A stretch of 64,000 nt of DNA. It comes from Megalopta genalis. Its lineage: Eukaryota; Arthropoda; Insecta; Hymenoptera; Halictidae. The translations under genes were made by a program, and so were the position numbers. The notes beneath the pieces are model-generated. The model saw only the letters and a program-made list of their open reading frames with translations, had not been told where the DNA came from and did not search any database. The stretch's first letter is position 1. Each line of letters opens with the position of its first letter. Of this stretch, positions 22,535-35,139 are shown piece by piece. Location of the stretch: positions 248,001-312,000 of the forward strand of contig NW_027476257.1 in NCBI RefSeq assembly GCF_051020955.1, written 5' to 3'.

Positions 22535-23734
22535 TCAGATACTTGCTATATAAGTGATTAGCTTCAAATGCAGATTAAACAAACGAGTTAGCTTCATATC
22601 CAAGCGAAACACATGATTAAGCTTCAAATCAATGCTATGTAGAAGGTTTAGTTTCAAATCCATGCGGCACAAATGATTTAGCTTCAAACACTTGGGATAT
22701 AAGTGATATACCTTCAAATGCAGTCGGAACAAACGTGTTTGCTTCAAGTCCATGCAAAACGCATGATTTAGCTTCAAATCTATGCGATGTAGAAGGTTTA
22801 GCTTCAAATCCATGCGACACAAATGGTTTTTGCTTCAAATACATGTGACAAACATGATTTAGCATCAACTGCATGCGAACCAAACGAGTTAGCTTCAAGT
22901 GCATTCGAAACACATGTCTTAGTTTCAAATCAATCCGATGTTGAAGGTTTAGCTTCAAATCCATGCGAAACAAATGATTTAGCTTCAAACACTTGGGTTA
23001 TAAGTGGTATAGCTTCAAATGCAGTCGAAACAAAAGAGTTAGCTTCAAATCCATGCAAAACACATGATTAAGCTTCAAATCAATGCTATGTAGAAGGTTT
23101 AGTTTCAAATCCATGCGGCACAAATGTTTTAGCTTCAGATACTTGCTATATAAGTGATTAGCTTCAAATGCAGACTAAACAAACGAGTTAGCTTCATATC
23201 CAAGCGAAACGCATGATTAAGCTTCAAATCAATGCTATGTAGAAGGTTTAGTTTCAAATCCATGCGGCACAAATGATTTAGCTTCAAACACTTGGGATAT
23301 AAGTGATATACCTTCAAATGCAGTCGGAACAAACGTGTTTGCTTCAAGTCCATGCAAAACGCATGATTTAGCTTCAAATCTATGTGATGTAGAAGGATTA
23401 GCTTCAAATCCATGCGACACAAATGGTTTTTGCTTCAGATACATGTGACAAACATGATTTAGCATCAACTGCATGCGAAGCAAACGAGTTAGCTTCAAGT
23501 GCATTCGAAACACATGTCTTAGTTTCAAATCAATGCGAAGTAGAAGGCTCAGCTTCAAATCCATGCGGCACAAATGATTTCGATTCAGATACATGCGATA
23601 TAAGTAATATAGCTTCAAATGCAGACTTTCATACGAGTTAGCTTCAAATCCATGCGAAACAAATGATTTAGCTTCAAATCAATGCGATGTAGAAGGTTTA
23701 ACTTCAAATGCATGCGAAACAATTGATTGAGCTT
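22535..23734. repeat. Two tandem 600-bp (20-monomer) units
   Basis: 22535-23134 and 23135-23734 match over most of their length and then diverge near the end of the second. Each contains one 29-bp monomer (ending TATAAGTGATTA) and, about 270 bp later, one 31-bp monomer (ending AATGGTTTTT), so the total stays at 600 bp. The pair recurs at 27694 and 28294, and at 39445 and 40045. Confidence 0.75.
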
Positions 23735-24169
23735 CAAACACTTGGGATATAGGTTCTATAGCTTCAGCTGCATTCGAAACAAACGAGTTAGCTTCAAGTC
23801 CATGCGATGTAGAAGATTTAGGTCCAAATCCATGCGAAGCTAATGATTTCGATTCAGATACATGCGATATAAGTGATATAGCTTCAAATGCAGACGTAAC
23901 AAACGAGTTAGCTTAAAATCCATGCAAAACACATGATTAACCTTCAAATCAATGCTATGTAGAAGGTTTAGCTTCAAATCCATGTGACACAAATGGTTTA
24001 GCTTCAGATACATGTGATAAACATGATTTAGCTTCAACTGCATGCGAAACAAACGAGTTAGCTTCAAATCCATGCGAAACACATGACTTAGCATCAAATC
24101 AATGCGAAGTAGAAGGCTTAGCTTCATATCCATGCGACACAAATGATTTAGCTTCAGATACTTGCTATA

Positions 24170-26120
24170 CAGGGTGTCCCACAATTATTTTAACAGCCGA
24201 AAATGAGGTGTAGCTGAGGTCATTTGAAGTAACTTTTTCCTTTGCGAAAATGCAATCCGCGGCTTTGTTTACGAGTTATTAACGAAAAACACTGGCCAAT
24301 GAGAGGTGACGGTGCGAGAGAGAGGGTCCGCGAGAGAGTCCGCAGCACGAGGCTTTGACAGAAGGTCGGGACGGACTCGAGCCGCGTTCGAAGTATTGAA
24401 CAAGTCACAAAGCGAGATATTTCCGGATTTTTTTAACTACATAACAGTGATACTTTTAAGAAAAACGCTATTCACCTTTACTTTAGAACGTCTGAAGAAT
24501 ATTTACTAATATTTCGGACCCGAAATAATATGAAGTTTAACCGTGACAGCTGTTTTAATTTTCTGGTGTGCATGACACCTCGTGTGTACCATATGAAATT
24601 TTTATGCAAGGTGTACAGTGAAGATTAACGAATGATTTGCAAAGCTGATTTAATAATAAATAAGGGACGTAAAGGATTTGTTTATTAGAGAGATATGAAA
24701 AATATTATCAGTAAGAAACTCACCCATTTAGTTGAGGATGCATTTGCTGGCTGAAATTCATGATGTCAAAGGGCACTGACCTTGTACAACGTACAGCTGA
24801 TCTTTCACTGCACTGTCACTAAACACTGATCACTTAATTAATCACTGATAATCCGAATCACTTGTGGATATTTAAGAAAGATCACTGAGACTCGTTCGCG
24901 GATAATCGTTTATTCGACGCGTTCGTTCGGAAGTCGACGTTTCACTGCCAAAAAATCGAGGCCTCGACCGTGGGCCCTTGTCGTTCGTTTTTCGGCTGTC
25001 CGAGGAAATAACACCCGATACTATTTTCTTCGAAGCGCAGGGTACCGCCAAATGAAATAAACAAGATATGCCGAGACGTAAACTGTGTCCGACCCGCTGT
25101 CACCCTGCGCTCTTAGAACGTAATTAATGGCCGTGCGAAGAAAATGGTATCGAGTGTCATTTCCTCGGACGGCCGAACGAAGAACAACAAGGACCCACAG
25201 TCAAGGCCTGAATTTTTCGGCAGTGAAACGTCGACTTCCGAACGAACGCGTCGAATAAACGATTATCCGCGAACGAGTCTCAGTGATCTTTCTTAAATAT
25301 CCACAAGTGATTCGGATTATCAGTGATTAATTAAGTGATCAGTGTTTAGTGACAGTGCGGTGTAAGTGAACTTCGCAAATAACCATACCAGAGGTTCCGC
25401 CGACAGTATCCCTCGAATGTTGCGGTCATCGACCTGGGATCAGCTGTTCGTTGTACAAGGTCAGTACGTACGAGTCAGCAAATGCATCCTCAACTAAATG
25501 GGTGAGTTTCTTATCGATAATATTTTTCATATTTTTCTAAAAAACAAATCCTTTACGTACCTTCACGCGATTATTTATTATTAAATCAGCTTTGCGAATC
25601 ATTCGTTGAATTCTGTTCGTACACGGAATTATTTAAATTAAAATATCATTTACGAACTTTGTTAATCTTCACTGTACACTTTGCATAAAAATTTCATATG
25701 GTACACACGAGGTGTCATGCACACCAGAAAATTAAAACATCTGTCACGGTTAAACTTCATATTATTTCGGGTCCGAAAAATTAGTAAATATTCTTCAGAC
25801 GTTCTAAAGTAAAGGTGAACAGCGTTTTTCTTAAAAATATCACTGTTATGTAGTTAAAAAAATCCGGAAAATTCTCGCTTCGTGACTTGTTTAATACTTC
25901 GAACGCGGCTCGAGTCCGTCCCGACCTTCTGTCAAAGCCTGGTGCTGCGGACTCTCTCGCGGACCCTCTCTCTCGCACCGTCACCTCTCATTGGCCAGTG
26001 TTTTTCGTTAATAACTCGTAAACAAAGCCGTGGATTGCATTTTCGCAAAGGAAAAAGTTACTTCAAACGACCTCAGCTATCCCTCATTTTCGGCTGTTAA
26101 AATAATTGTGGGACACCCTG
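24170..26120. mobile_element. Foldback inverted-repeat transposon, copy 2
   Basis: 1951 bp, with the same ends, the same TA flanks (24168-24169 and 26121-26122) and the same neighbouring monomers as copy 1. It differs from copy 1 at a scatter of single bases shared with copies 3 and 4, and shares one derived base with copy 3 only (GATGTCAAAGG). Confidence 0.92.
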
Positions 26121-26490
26121 TATAAGTGATTAGCTTCAAATGCAGACTAAACAAACGAGTTAGCTTCATGTCCAAGCGAAACACGTGATTTAGCTTCAAA
26201 TCAATCCGATGTTGAAGGTTTAGCTTCAAATCCATGCGAAACAAATGATTTAGCTTCAAACACTTGGGATATAAGTGGTCTAGCTTCAAATGCAGTCGAA
26301 ACAAAAGAGTTAGCTTCAAATCCATGCAAAACACATGATTAAGCTTCAAATCAATGCTATGTAGAAGGTTTAGTTTCAAATCCATGCGGCACAAATGTTT
26401 TAGCTTCAGATACTTGCTATATAAGTGATTAGCTTCAAATGCAGACTAAACAAACGAGTTAGCTTCATATCCAAGCGAAACACATGATTA

Positions 26491-26790
26491 AGCTTCAAAT
26501 CAATGCTATGTAGAAGGTTTAGTTTCAAATCCATGCGGCACAAATGATTTAGCTTCAAACACTTGGGATATAAGTGATATACCTTCAAATGCAGTCGGAA
26601 CAAACGTGTTTGCTTCAAGTCCATGCAAAACGCATGATTTAGCTTCAAATCAATGCTATGTGGAAGGTTTAGTTTCAAATCCATGCGGCACAAATGATTT
26701 AGCTTCAAACACTTGGGATATAAGTGATATACCTTCAAATGCAGTCGGAACAAACGTGTTTGCTTCAAGTCCATGCAAAACGCATGATTT
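26491..26790. repeat. 150-bp tandem duplication that distinguishes unit 2 from unit 1
   Basis: 26491-26640 and 26641-26790 are near-identical five-monomer blocks. Unit 1 has one copy (about 21482-21631). The second copy keeps the GCTATGTGGAAGG variant of unit 1, the first has GCTATGTAGAAGG. Confidence 0.8.
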
Positions 26791-29328
26791 AGCTTCAAAT
26801 CTATGCGATGTAGAAGGTTTAGCTTCAAATCCATGCGACACAAATGGTTTTTGCTTCAGATACATGTGACAAACATGATTTAGCGTCAACTGCATGCGAA
26901 ACAAACGAGTTAGCTTCAATTGCATTCGAAACACATGTCTTAGTTTCAAATCAATGCGAAGTAGAAGGCTTAGCTTCAAATCAATGCGACACAAATGATT
27001 TAGCTTCAGATACTTGCTATATAAGTGATTAGCTTCAAATGCAGACTAAATAAACGAGTTAGCTTCATATCCAAGCGAAACACATGATTTAGCTTCAAAT
27101 CAATCCGATGTAGAAGGTTTAGCTTCAAATCCATGCGAAACAAATGATTTAGCTTCAAACACTTGGGATATAAGTGGTATAGCTTCAAATGCAGTCGAAA
27201 CAAGAGAGTTAGCTTCAAACCCATGCAAAATACGTGATTAAGCTTCAAATCAATGCTATGTTGAAGGTTTAGTTTCTAATCCATGCGGCACAAATGATTT
27301 CGATTCAGATACATGCGATATAAGTGATATAGCTTCAATTGCAGACTTTCATACGAGTTAGCTTCAAATCCATGCGAAGCAAATGATTTAGCTTCAAACA
27401 CTTGGGTTATAAGTGGTATAGCTTCAAATGCAGTCGAAACAAAAGAGTTAGCTTCAAATCCATGCAAAACACATGATTAAGCTTCAAATCAATGCTATGT
27501 AGAAGGTTTAACTTCAAATGCATGCGAAACAAATGATTTAGCTTCAATCACTTGGGTTATAAGTGGTATAGCTTCAAATGCAGTCGAAACAAAAGAGTTA
27601 GCTTCAAATCCATGCAAAACACATGATTAAGCTTCAAATCAATGCTATGTAGAAGGTTTAGTTTCAAATCCATGCGGCACAAATGTTTTAGCTTCAGATA
27701 CTTGCTATATAAGTGATTAGCTTCAAATGCAGATTAAACAAACGAGTTAGCTTCATATCCAAGCGAAACACATGATTAAGCTTCAAATCAATGCTATGTA
27801 GAAGGTTTAGTTTCAAATCCATGCGGCACAAATGATTTAGCTTCAAACACTTGGGATATAAGTGATATACCTTCAAATGCAGTCGGAACAAACGTGTTTG
27901 CTTCAAGTCCATGCAAAACGCATGATTTAGCTTCAAATCTATGCGATGTAGAAGGTTTAGCTTCAAATCCATGCGACACAAATGGTTTTTGCTTCAAATA
28001 CATGTGACAAACATGATTTAGCATCAACTGCATGCGAACCAAACGAGTTAGCTTCAAGTGCATTCGAAACACATGTCTTAGTTTCAAATCAATCCGATGT
28101 TGAAGGTTTAGCTTCAAATCCATGCGAAACAAATGATTTAGCTTCAAACACTTGGGTTATAAGTGGTATAGCTTCAAATGCAGTCGAAACAAAAGAGTTA
28201 GCTTCAAATCCATGCAAAACACATGATTAAGCTTCAAATCAATGCTATGTAGAAGGTTTAGTTTCAAATCCATGCGGCACAAATGTTTTAGCTTCAGATA
28301 CTTGCTATATAAGTGATTAGCTTCAAATGCAGACTAAACAAACGAGTTAGCTTCATATCCAAGCGAAACGCATGATTAAGCTTCAAATCAATGCTATGTA
28401 GAAGGTTTAGTTTCAAATCCATGCGGCACAAATGATTTAGCTTCAAACACTTGGGATATAAGTGATATACCTTCAAATGCAGTCGGAACAAACGTGTTTG
28501 CTTCAAGTCCATGCAAAACGCATGATTTAGCTTCAAATCTATGTGATGTAGAAGGATTAGCTTCAAATCCATGCGACACAAATGGTTTTTGCTTCAGATA
28601 CATGTGACAAACATGATTTAGCATCAACTGCATGCGAAGCAAACGAGTTAGCTTCAAGTGCATTCGAAACACATGTCTTAGTTTCAAATCAATGCGAAGT
28701 AGAAGGCTCAGCTTCAAATCCATGCGGCACAAATGATTTCGATTCAGATACATGCGATATAAGTAATATAGCTTCAAATGCAGACTTTCATACGAGTTAG
28801 CTTCAAATCCATGCGAAACAAATGATTTAGCTTCAAATCAATGCGATGTAGAAGGTTTAACTTCAAATGCATGCGAAACAATTGATTGAGCTTCAAACAC
28901 TTGGGATATAGGTTCTATAGCTTCAGCTGCATTCGAAACAAACGAGTTAGCTTCAAGTCCATGCGATGTAGAAGATTTAGGTCCAAATCCATGCGAAGCT
29001 AATGATTTCGATTCAGATACATGCGATATAAGTGATATAGCTTCAAATGCAGACGTAACAAACGAGTTAGCTTAAAATCCATGCAAAACACATGATTAAC
29101 CTTCAAATCAATGCTATGTAGAAGGTTTAGCTTCAAATCCATGTGACACAAATGGTTTAGCTTCAGATACATGTGATAAACATGATTTAGCTTCAACTGC
29201 ATGCGAAACAAACGAGTTAGCTTCAAATCCATGCGAAACACATGACTTAGCATCAAATCAATGCGAAGTAGAAGGCTTAGCTTCATATCCATGCGACACA
29301 AATGATTTAGCTTCAGATACTTGCTATA

Positions 29329-31279
29329 CAGGGTGTCCCACAATTATTTTAACAGCCGAAAATGAGGTGTAGCTGAGGTCATTTGAAGTAACTTTTTCCT
29401 TTGCGAAAATGCAATCCGCGGCTTTGTTTACGAGTTATTAACGAAAAACACTGGCCAATGAGAGGTGACGGTGCGAGAGAGAGGGTCCGCGAGAGAGTCC
29501 GCAGCACGAGGCTTTGACAGAAGGTCGGGACGGACTCGAGCCGCGTTCGAAGTATTGAACAAGTCACGAAGCGAGATATTTCCGGATTTTTTTAACTACA
29601 TAACAGTGATACTTTTAAGAAAAACGCTATTCACCTTTACTTTAGAACGTCTGAAGAATATTTACTAATATTTCGGACCCGAAATAATATGAAGTTTAAC
29701 CGTGACAGCTGTTTTAATTTTCTGGTGTGCATGACACCTCGTGTGTACCATATGAAATTTTTATGCAAGGTGTACAGTGAAGATTAACGAATGATTTGCA
29801 AAGCTGATTTAATAATAAATAAGGGACGTAAAGGATTTGTTTATTAGAGAGATATGAAAAATATTATCAGTAAGAAACTCACCCATTTAGTTGAGGATGC
29901 ATTTGCTGGCTGAAATTCATGATGTCAAAGGGCACTGACCTTGTACAACGTACAGCTGATCTTTCACTGCACTGTCACTAAACACTGATCACTTAATTAA
30001 TCACTGATAATCCGAATCACTTGTGGATATTTAAGAAAGATCACTGAGACTCGTTCGCGGATAATCGTTTATTCGACGCGTTCGTTCGGAAGTCGACGTT
30101 TCACTGCCAAAAAATCGAGGCCTCGACCGTGGGCCCTTGTCGTTCGTTTTTCGGCTGTCCGAGGAAATAACACCCGATACTATTTTCTTCGAAGCGCAGG
30201 GTACCGCCAAATGAAATAAACAAGATATGCCGAGACGTAAACTGTGTCCGACCCGCTGTCACCCTGCGCTCTTAGAACGTAATTAATGGCCGTACGAAGA
30301 AAATGGTATCGAGTGTCATTTCCTCGGACGGCCGAACGAAGAACAACAAGGACCCACAGTCAAGGCCTGAATTTTTCGGCAGTGAAACGTCGACTTCCGA
30401 ACGAACGCGTCGAATAAACGATTATCCGCGAACGAGTCTCAGTGATCTTTCTTAAATATCCACAAGTGATTCGGATTATCAGTGATTAATTAAGTGATCA
30501 GTGTTTAGTGACAGTGCGGTGTAAGTGAACTTCGCAAATAACCATACCAGAGGTTCCGCCGACAGTATCCCTCGAATGTTGCGGTCATCGACCTGGGATC
30601 AGCTGTTCGTTGTACAAGGTCAGTACGTACGAGTCAGCAAATGCATCCTCAACTAAATGGGTGAGTTTCTTATCGATAATATTTTTCATATTTTTCTAAA
30701 AAACAAATCCTTTACGTACCTTCACGCGATTATTTATTATTAAATCAGCTTTGCGAATCATTCGTTGAATTCTGTTCGTACACGGAATTATTTAAATTAA
30801 AATATCATTTACGAACTTTGTTAATCTTCACTGTACACTTTGCATAAAAATTTCATATGGTACACACGAGGTGTCATGCACACCAGAAAATTAAAACATC
30901 TGTCACGGTTAAACTTCATATTATTTCGGGTCCGAAAAATTAGTAAATATTCTTCAGACGTTCTAAAGTAAAGGTGAACAGCGTTTTTCTTAAAAATATC
31001 ACTGTTATGTAGTTAAAAAAATCCGGAAAATTCTCGCATCGTGACTTGTTCAATACTTCGAACGCGGCTCGAGTCCGTCCCGACCTTCTGTCAAAGCCTG
31101 GTGCTGCGGACTCTCTCGCGGACCCTCTCTCTCGCACCGTCACCTCTCATTGGCCAGTGTTTTTCGTTAATAACTCGTAAACAAAGCCGTGGATTGCATT
31201 TTCGCAAAGGAAAAAGTTACTTCAAACGACCTCAGCTATCCCTCATTTTCGGCTGTTAAAATAATTGTGGGACACCCTG
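29329..31279. mobile_element. Foldback inverted-repeat transposon, copy 3
   Basis: 1951 bp, TA at 29327-29328 and 31280-31281. Nearly identical to copies 2 and 4. A private base turns GGCCGTGCG into GGCCGTACG near 30292. Confidence 0.92.
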
Positions 31280-33499
31280 TATAAGTGATTAGCTTCAAAT
31301 GCAGACTAAACAAACGAGTTAGCTTCATGTCCAAGCGAAACACGTGATTTAGCTTCAAATCAATCCGATGTTGAAGGTTTAGCTTCAAATCCATGCGAAA
31401 CAAATGATTTAGCTTCAAACACTTGGGATATAAGTGGTCTAGCTTCAAATGCAGTCGAAACAAAAGAGTTAGCTTCAAATCCATGCAAAACACATGATTA
31501 AGCTTCAAATCAATGCTATGTAGAAGGTTTAGTTTCAAATCCATGCGGCACAAATGTTTTAGCTTCAGATACTTGCTATATAAGTGATTAGCTTCAAATG
31601 CAGACTAAACAAACGAGTTAGCTTCATATCCAAGCGAAACACATGATTAAGCTTCAAATCAATGCTATGTAGAAGGTTTAGTTTCAAATCCATGCGGCAC
31701 AAATGATTTAGCTTCAAACACTTGGGATATAAGTGATATACCTTCAAATGCAGTCGGAACAAACGTGTTTGCTTCAAGTCCATGCAAAACGCATGATTTA
31801 GCTTCAAATCTATGCGATGTAGAAGGTTTAGCTTCAAATCCATGCGACACAAATGGTTTTTGCTTCAGATACATGTGACAAACATGATTTAGCATCAACT
31901 GCATGCGAAACAAACGAGTTAGCTTCAATTGCATTCGAAACACATGTCTTAGTTTCAAATCAATGCGAAGTAGAAGGCTTAGCTTCAAATCAATGCGACA
32001 CAAATGATTTAGCTTCAGATACTTGCTATATAAGTGATTAGCTTCAAATGCAGACTAAATAAACGAGTTAGCTTCATATCCAAGCGAAACACATAATTTA
32101 GCTTCAAATCAATCCGATGTAGAAGGTTTAGCTTCAAATCCATGCGAAACAAATGATTTAGCTTCAAACACTTCGGATATAAGTGGTATAGCTTCAAATG
32201 CAGTCGAAACAAGAGAGTTAGCTTCAAACCCATGCAAAATACGTGATTAAGCTTCAAATCAATGCTATGTTGAAGGTTTAGTTTCTAATCCATGCGGCAC
32301 AAATGATTTCGATTCAGATACATGCGATATAAGTGATATAGCTTCAATTGCAGACTTTCATACGAGTTAGCTTCAAATCCATGCGAAGCAAATGATTTAG
32401 CTTCAAATCAATGCGATGTAGAAGGTTTAACTTCAAATGCATGCGAAACAAATGATTTATCTTCAATCACTTGGGATATAACTGATATATCTTCAAATGC
32501 AGACGAATCAAACGAGTTGGCACCAAATACATGCGATACACATGATTTAGCTTCAAACTCTTGGGACAGAAGTGATAAGGCTTCAAATCAGACGAAACAA
32601 ACGAGTTAGCTATAAATTTAAGCGAATGACATGATTTACCATCAAACCATGCGATTTAGAACGTTTTGCTTCAAATCCACGCGAAACAATTGATTGAGCT
32701 TCAAACACTTGGGATATAGGTTATATAGCTTCAGCTGCATTCGAAACAAACGAGTTAGCTTCAAGTCCAAGCGATGTAGAAGGTTTAGGTCCAAATCCAT
32801 GCGACACAAATGATTTCGATACAGATACATGCGATATAAGTGACATAGCTTCAAATGCAGACGAAACAAACGAGTTTGCTTCAAATTCATGCGGAACACA
32901 TGATTTAGCTACAAATCAATGCAATGTAGAAGGTTTAGCTTCAAATCCATGCGAAACCAATGATTTAGCTTGAGATACTTGCGATATAAGTGACATAGCT
33001 TCAAATGCAGGAGAAACAAACGAGTTAGCTTCAAATCTATGCGATGTAGAAGGTTTACCTTCAATTCCAAGCGAAGCACATGATTTAGCTTCAAATCAAT
33101 GCGATGTAGAAGGTTTAGCTTCAAATCCATGCGAAACAAATGGTTTAGCTTCAAACACTTGGGATATAAGTGAGATAGCTTCAAATGCAGTCGAAACAAA
33201 CGAGTTAGCTTAAAATCCATGCAAAACACATGATTAACCTCCAAATCAATGCTATGTAGAAGGTTTGACTTCAAATCCATGTGACACAAATGGTTTAGCT
33301 TCAGATACATGTGATAAACATGATTTAGCCTCAACTGCATGCGAAACAAACGAGTTAGCTTCATGTCCAAGCGAAACACATGATTTAGCTTCAAATCAAT
33401 CCGATGTTGAAGGTTTAGCTTCAAATCCATGCGAAACAAATGATTTAGCTTCAAACACTTGGGATATAAGTGGTATAGCTTCAAATGCAGTCGAAACAA
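29329..33499. repeat. Segment duplicated at 41349-45459 (offset 12020)
   Basis: Starting with transposon copy 3, this matches the sequence from copy 4 onward. A 60-bp (two-monomer) deletion in the later copy near 45057 changes the offset to 11960. Shared rare variants include ACACATAATTTA (32093 and 44113) and ACTTCGGATATA or ACTTCGCATATA near 32171 and 44191. Confidence 0.85.
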
Positions 33500-34977
33500 A
33501 AGAGTTAGCTTCAAATCCATGCAAAACACATGATTAAGCTTCAAATCAATGCTATGTAGAAGGTTTAGTTTCAAATCCATGCGGCACAAATGTTTTAGCT
33601 TCAGATACTTGCTATATAAGTGATTAGCTTCAAATGCAGACTAAACAAACGAGTTAGCTTCATATCCAAGCGAAACACATGATTAAGCTTCAAATCAATG
33701 CTATGTAGAAGGTTTAGTTTCAAATCCATGCGGCACAAATGATTTAGCTTCAAACACTTGGGATATAAGTGATATACCTTCAAATGCAGTCGGAACAAAC
33801 GTGTTTGCTTCAAGTCCATGCAAAACGCATGATTTAGCTTCAAATCTATGCGATGTAGAAGGTTTAGCTTCAAATCCATGCGACACAAATGGTTTTTGCT
33901 TCAGATACATGTGACAAACATGATTTAGCATCAACTGCATGCGAAACAAACGAGTTAGCTTCAATTGCATTCGAAACACATGTCTTAGTTTCAAATCAAT
34001 GCGAAGTAGAAGGCTTAGCTTCAAATCAAAGCGACACAAATGATTTAGCTTCAGATACTTGCGATATAAGTGATATAGCTTCAAATGCAGACTAAATAAA
34101 CGAGTTAGCTTCATATCCAAGCGAAACACATGATTTAGCTTCAAATCAATCCGATGTAGAAGGTTTAGCTTCAAATCCAAGCGAAACAAATGATTTAGCT
34201 TCAAACACTTGGGATATAAGTGGTATAGCTTCAAATGCAGTCGAAACAAAAGAGTTAGCTTCAAATCCATGCAAAACACATGATTAAGCTTCAAATCAAT
34301 GCTATGTAGAAGGTTTAGTTTCAAATCCATGCGGCACAAATGTTTTAGCTTCAGATACTTGCTATATAAGTGATTAGCTTCAAATGCAGACTAAACAAAC
34401 GAGTTAGCTTCATATCCAACCGAAACACATGATTAAGCTTCAAATCAATGCTATGTAGAAGGTTTAGTTTCAAATCCATGCGGCACAAATGATTTAGCTT
34501 CAAACACTTGGGATATAAGTGATATACCTTCAAATGCAGTCGGAACAAACGTGTTTGCTTCAAGTCCATGCAAAACGCATGATTTAGCTTCAAATCTATG
34601 CGATGTAGAAGGTTTAGCTTCAAATCCATGCGACACAAATGGTTTTTCTTCAGATACATGTTACAAACATGATTTAGCATCAACTGCATGCGAAACAAAC
34701 GAGTTAGCTTCAATTGCATTCGAAACACATGTCTTAGTTTCAAATCAATGCGAAGTAGAAGGCTTGGCTTCAAATCAATGCGACACAAATGATTTAGCTT
34801 CAGATACTTGCGATATAAGTGATTAGCTTCAAATGCAGACTAAATAAACGAGTTAGCTTCATATCCAAGCGGAACACATGATTTAGCTTCAAATCAATCC
34901 GACGTAGAAGGTTTAGCTTCAAATCCATGCGAAACAAATGATTTAGCTTCAAACACTTGGGATGTAAGTGGTAAGGC
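31658..34977. repeat. Segment duplicated at 60340-63659 (offset 28682)
   Basis: This satellite segment is repeated with few differences at 60340-63659. The later copy lacks the transposon that lies just to the left of this one (29329-31279), so the duplication breakpoint lies right of the element. Confidence 0.85.
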
Positions 34978-35139
34978 TTCAAATCAGACGAAACAAACGA
35001 GTTAGCTTCAAATTTAAGGGAATGACATGATTTACCATCAAACCATGCGATTTAGAACGTTTTGCTTCAAATCCACGCGAAACAATTGATTGAGCTTCAA
35101 ACACTTGGGATATAGGTTATATAGCTTCAGCTGCATTCG

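Larger units (their letters stand above)
19161..24169. repeat. Long higher-order unit 1 (5009 bp: transposon plus satellite)
   Basis: The unit consists of transposon copy 1 and 3058 bp of satellite up to copy 2. The next unit repeats it almost base for base, except for a 150-bp insertion there. Within the satellite part (21112-24169), blocks starting near 22535 and 23135 repeat with a 600-bp period. Confidence 0.9.
24170..29328. repeat. Long higher-order unit 2 (5159 bp: transposon plus satellite)
   Basis: A tandem copy of unit 1. Up to about 26640 the offset is 5009; beyond the extra 150 bp it is 5159. The transposon therefore travelled as a passenger in a tandem duplication. Confidence 0.9.
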
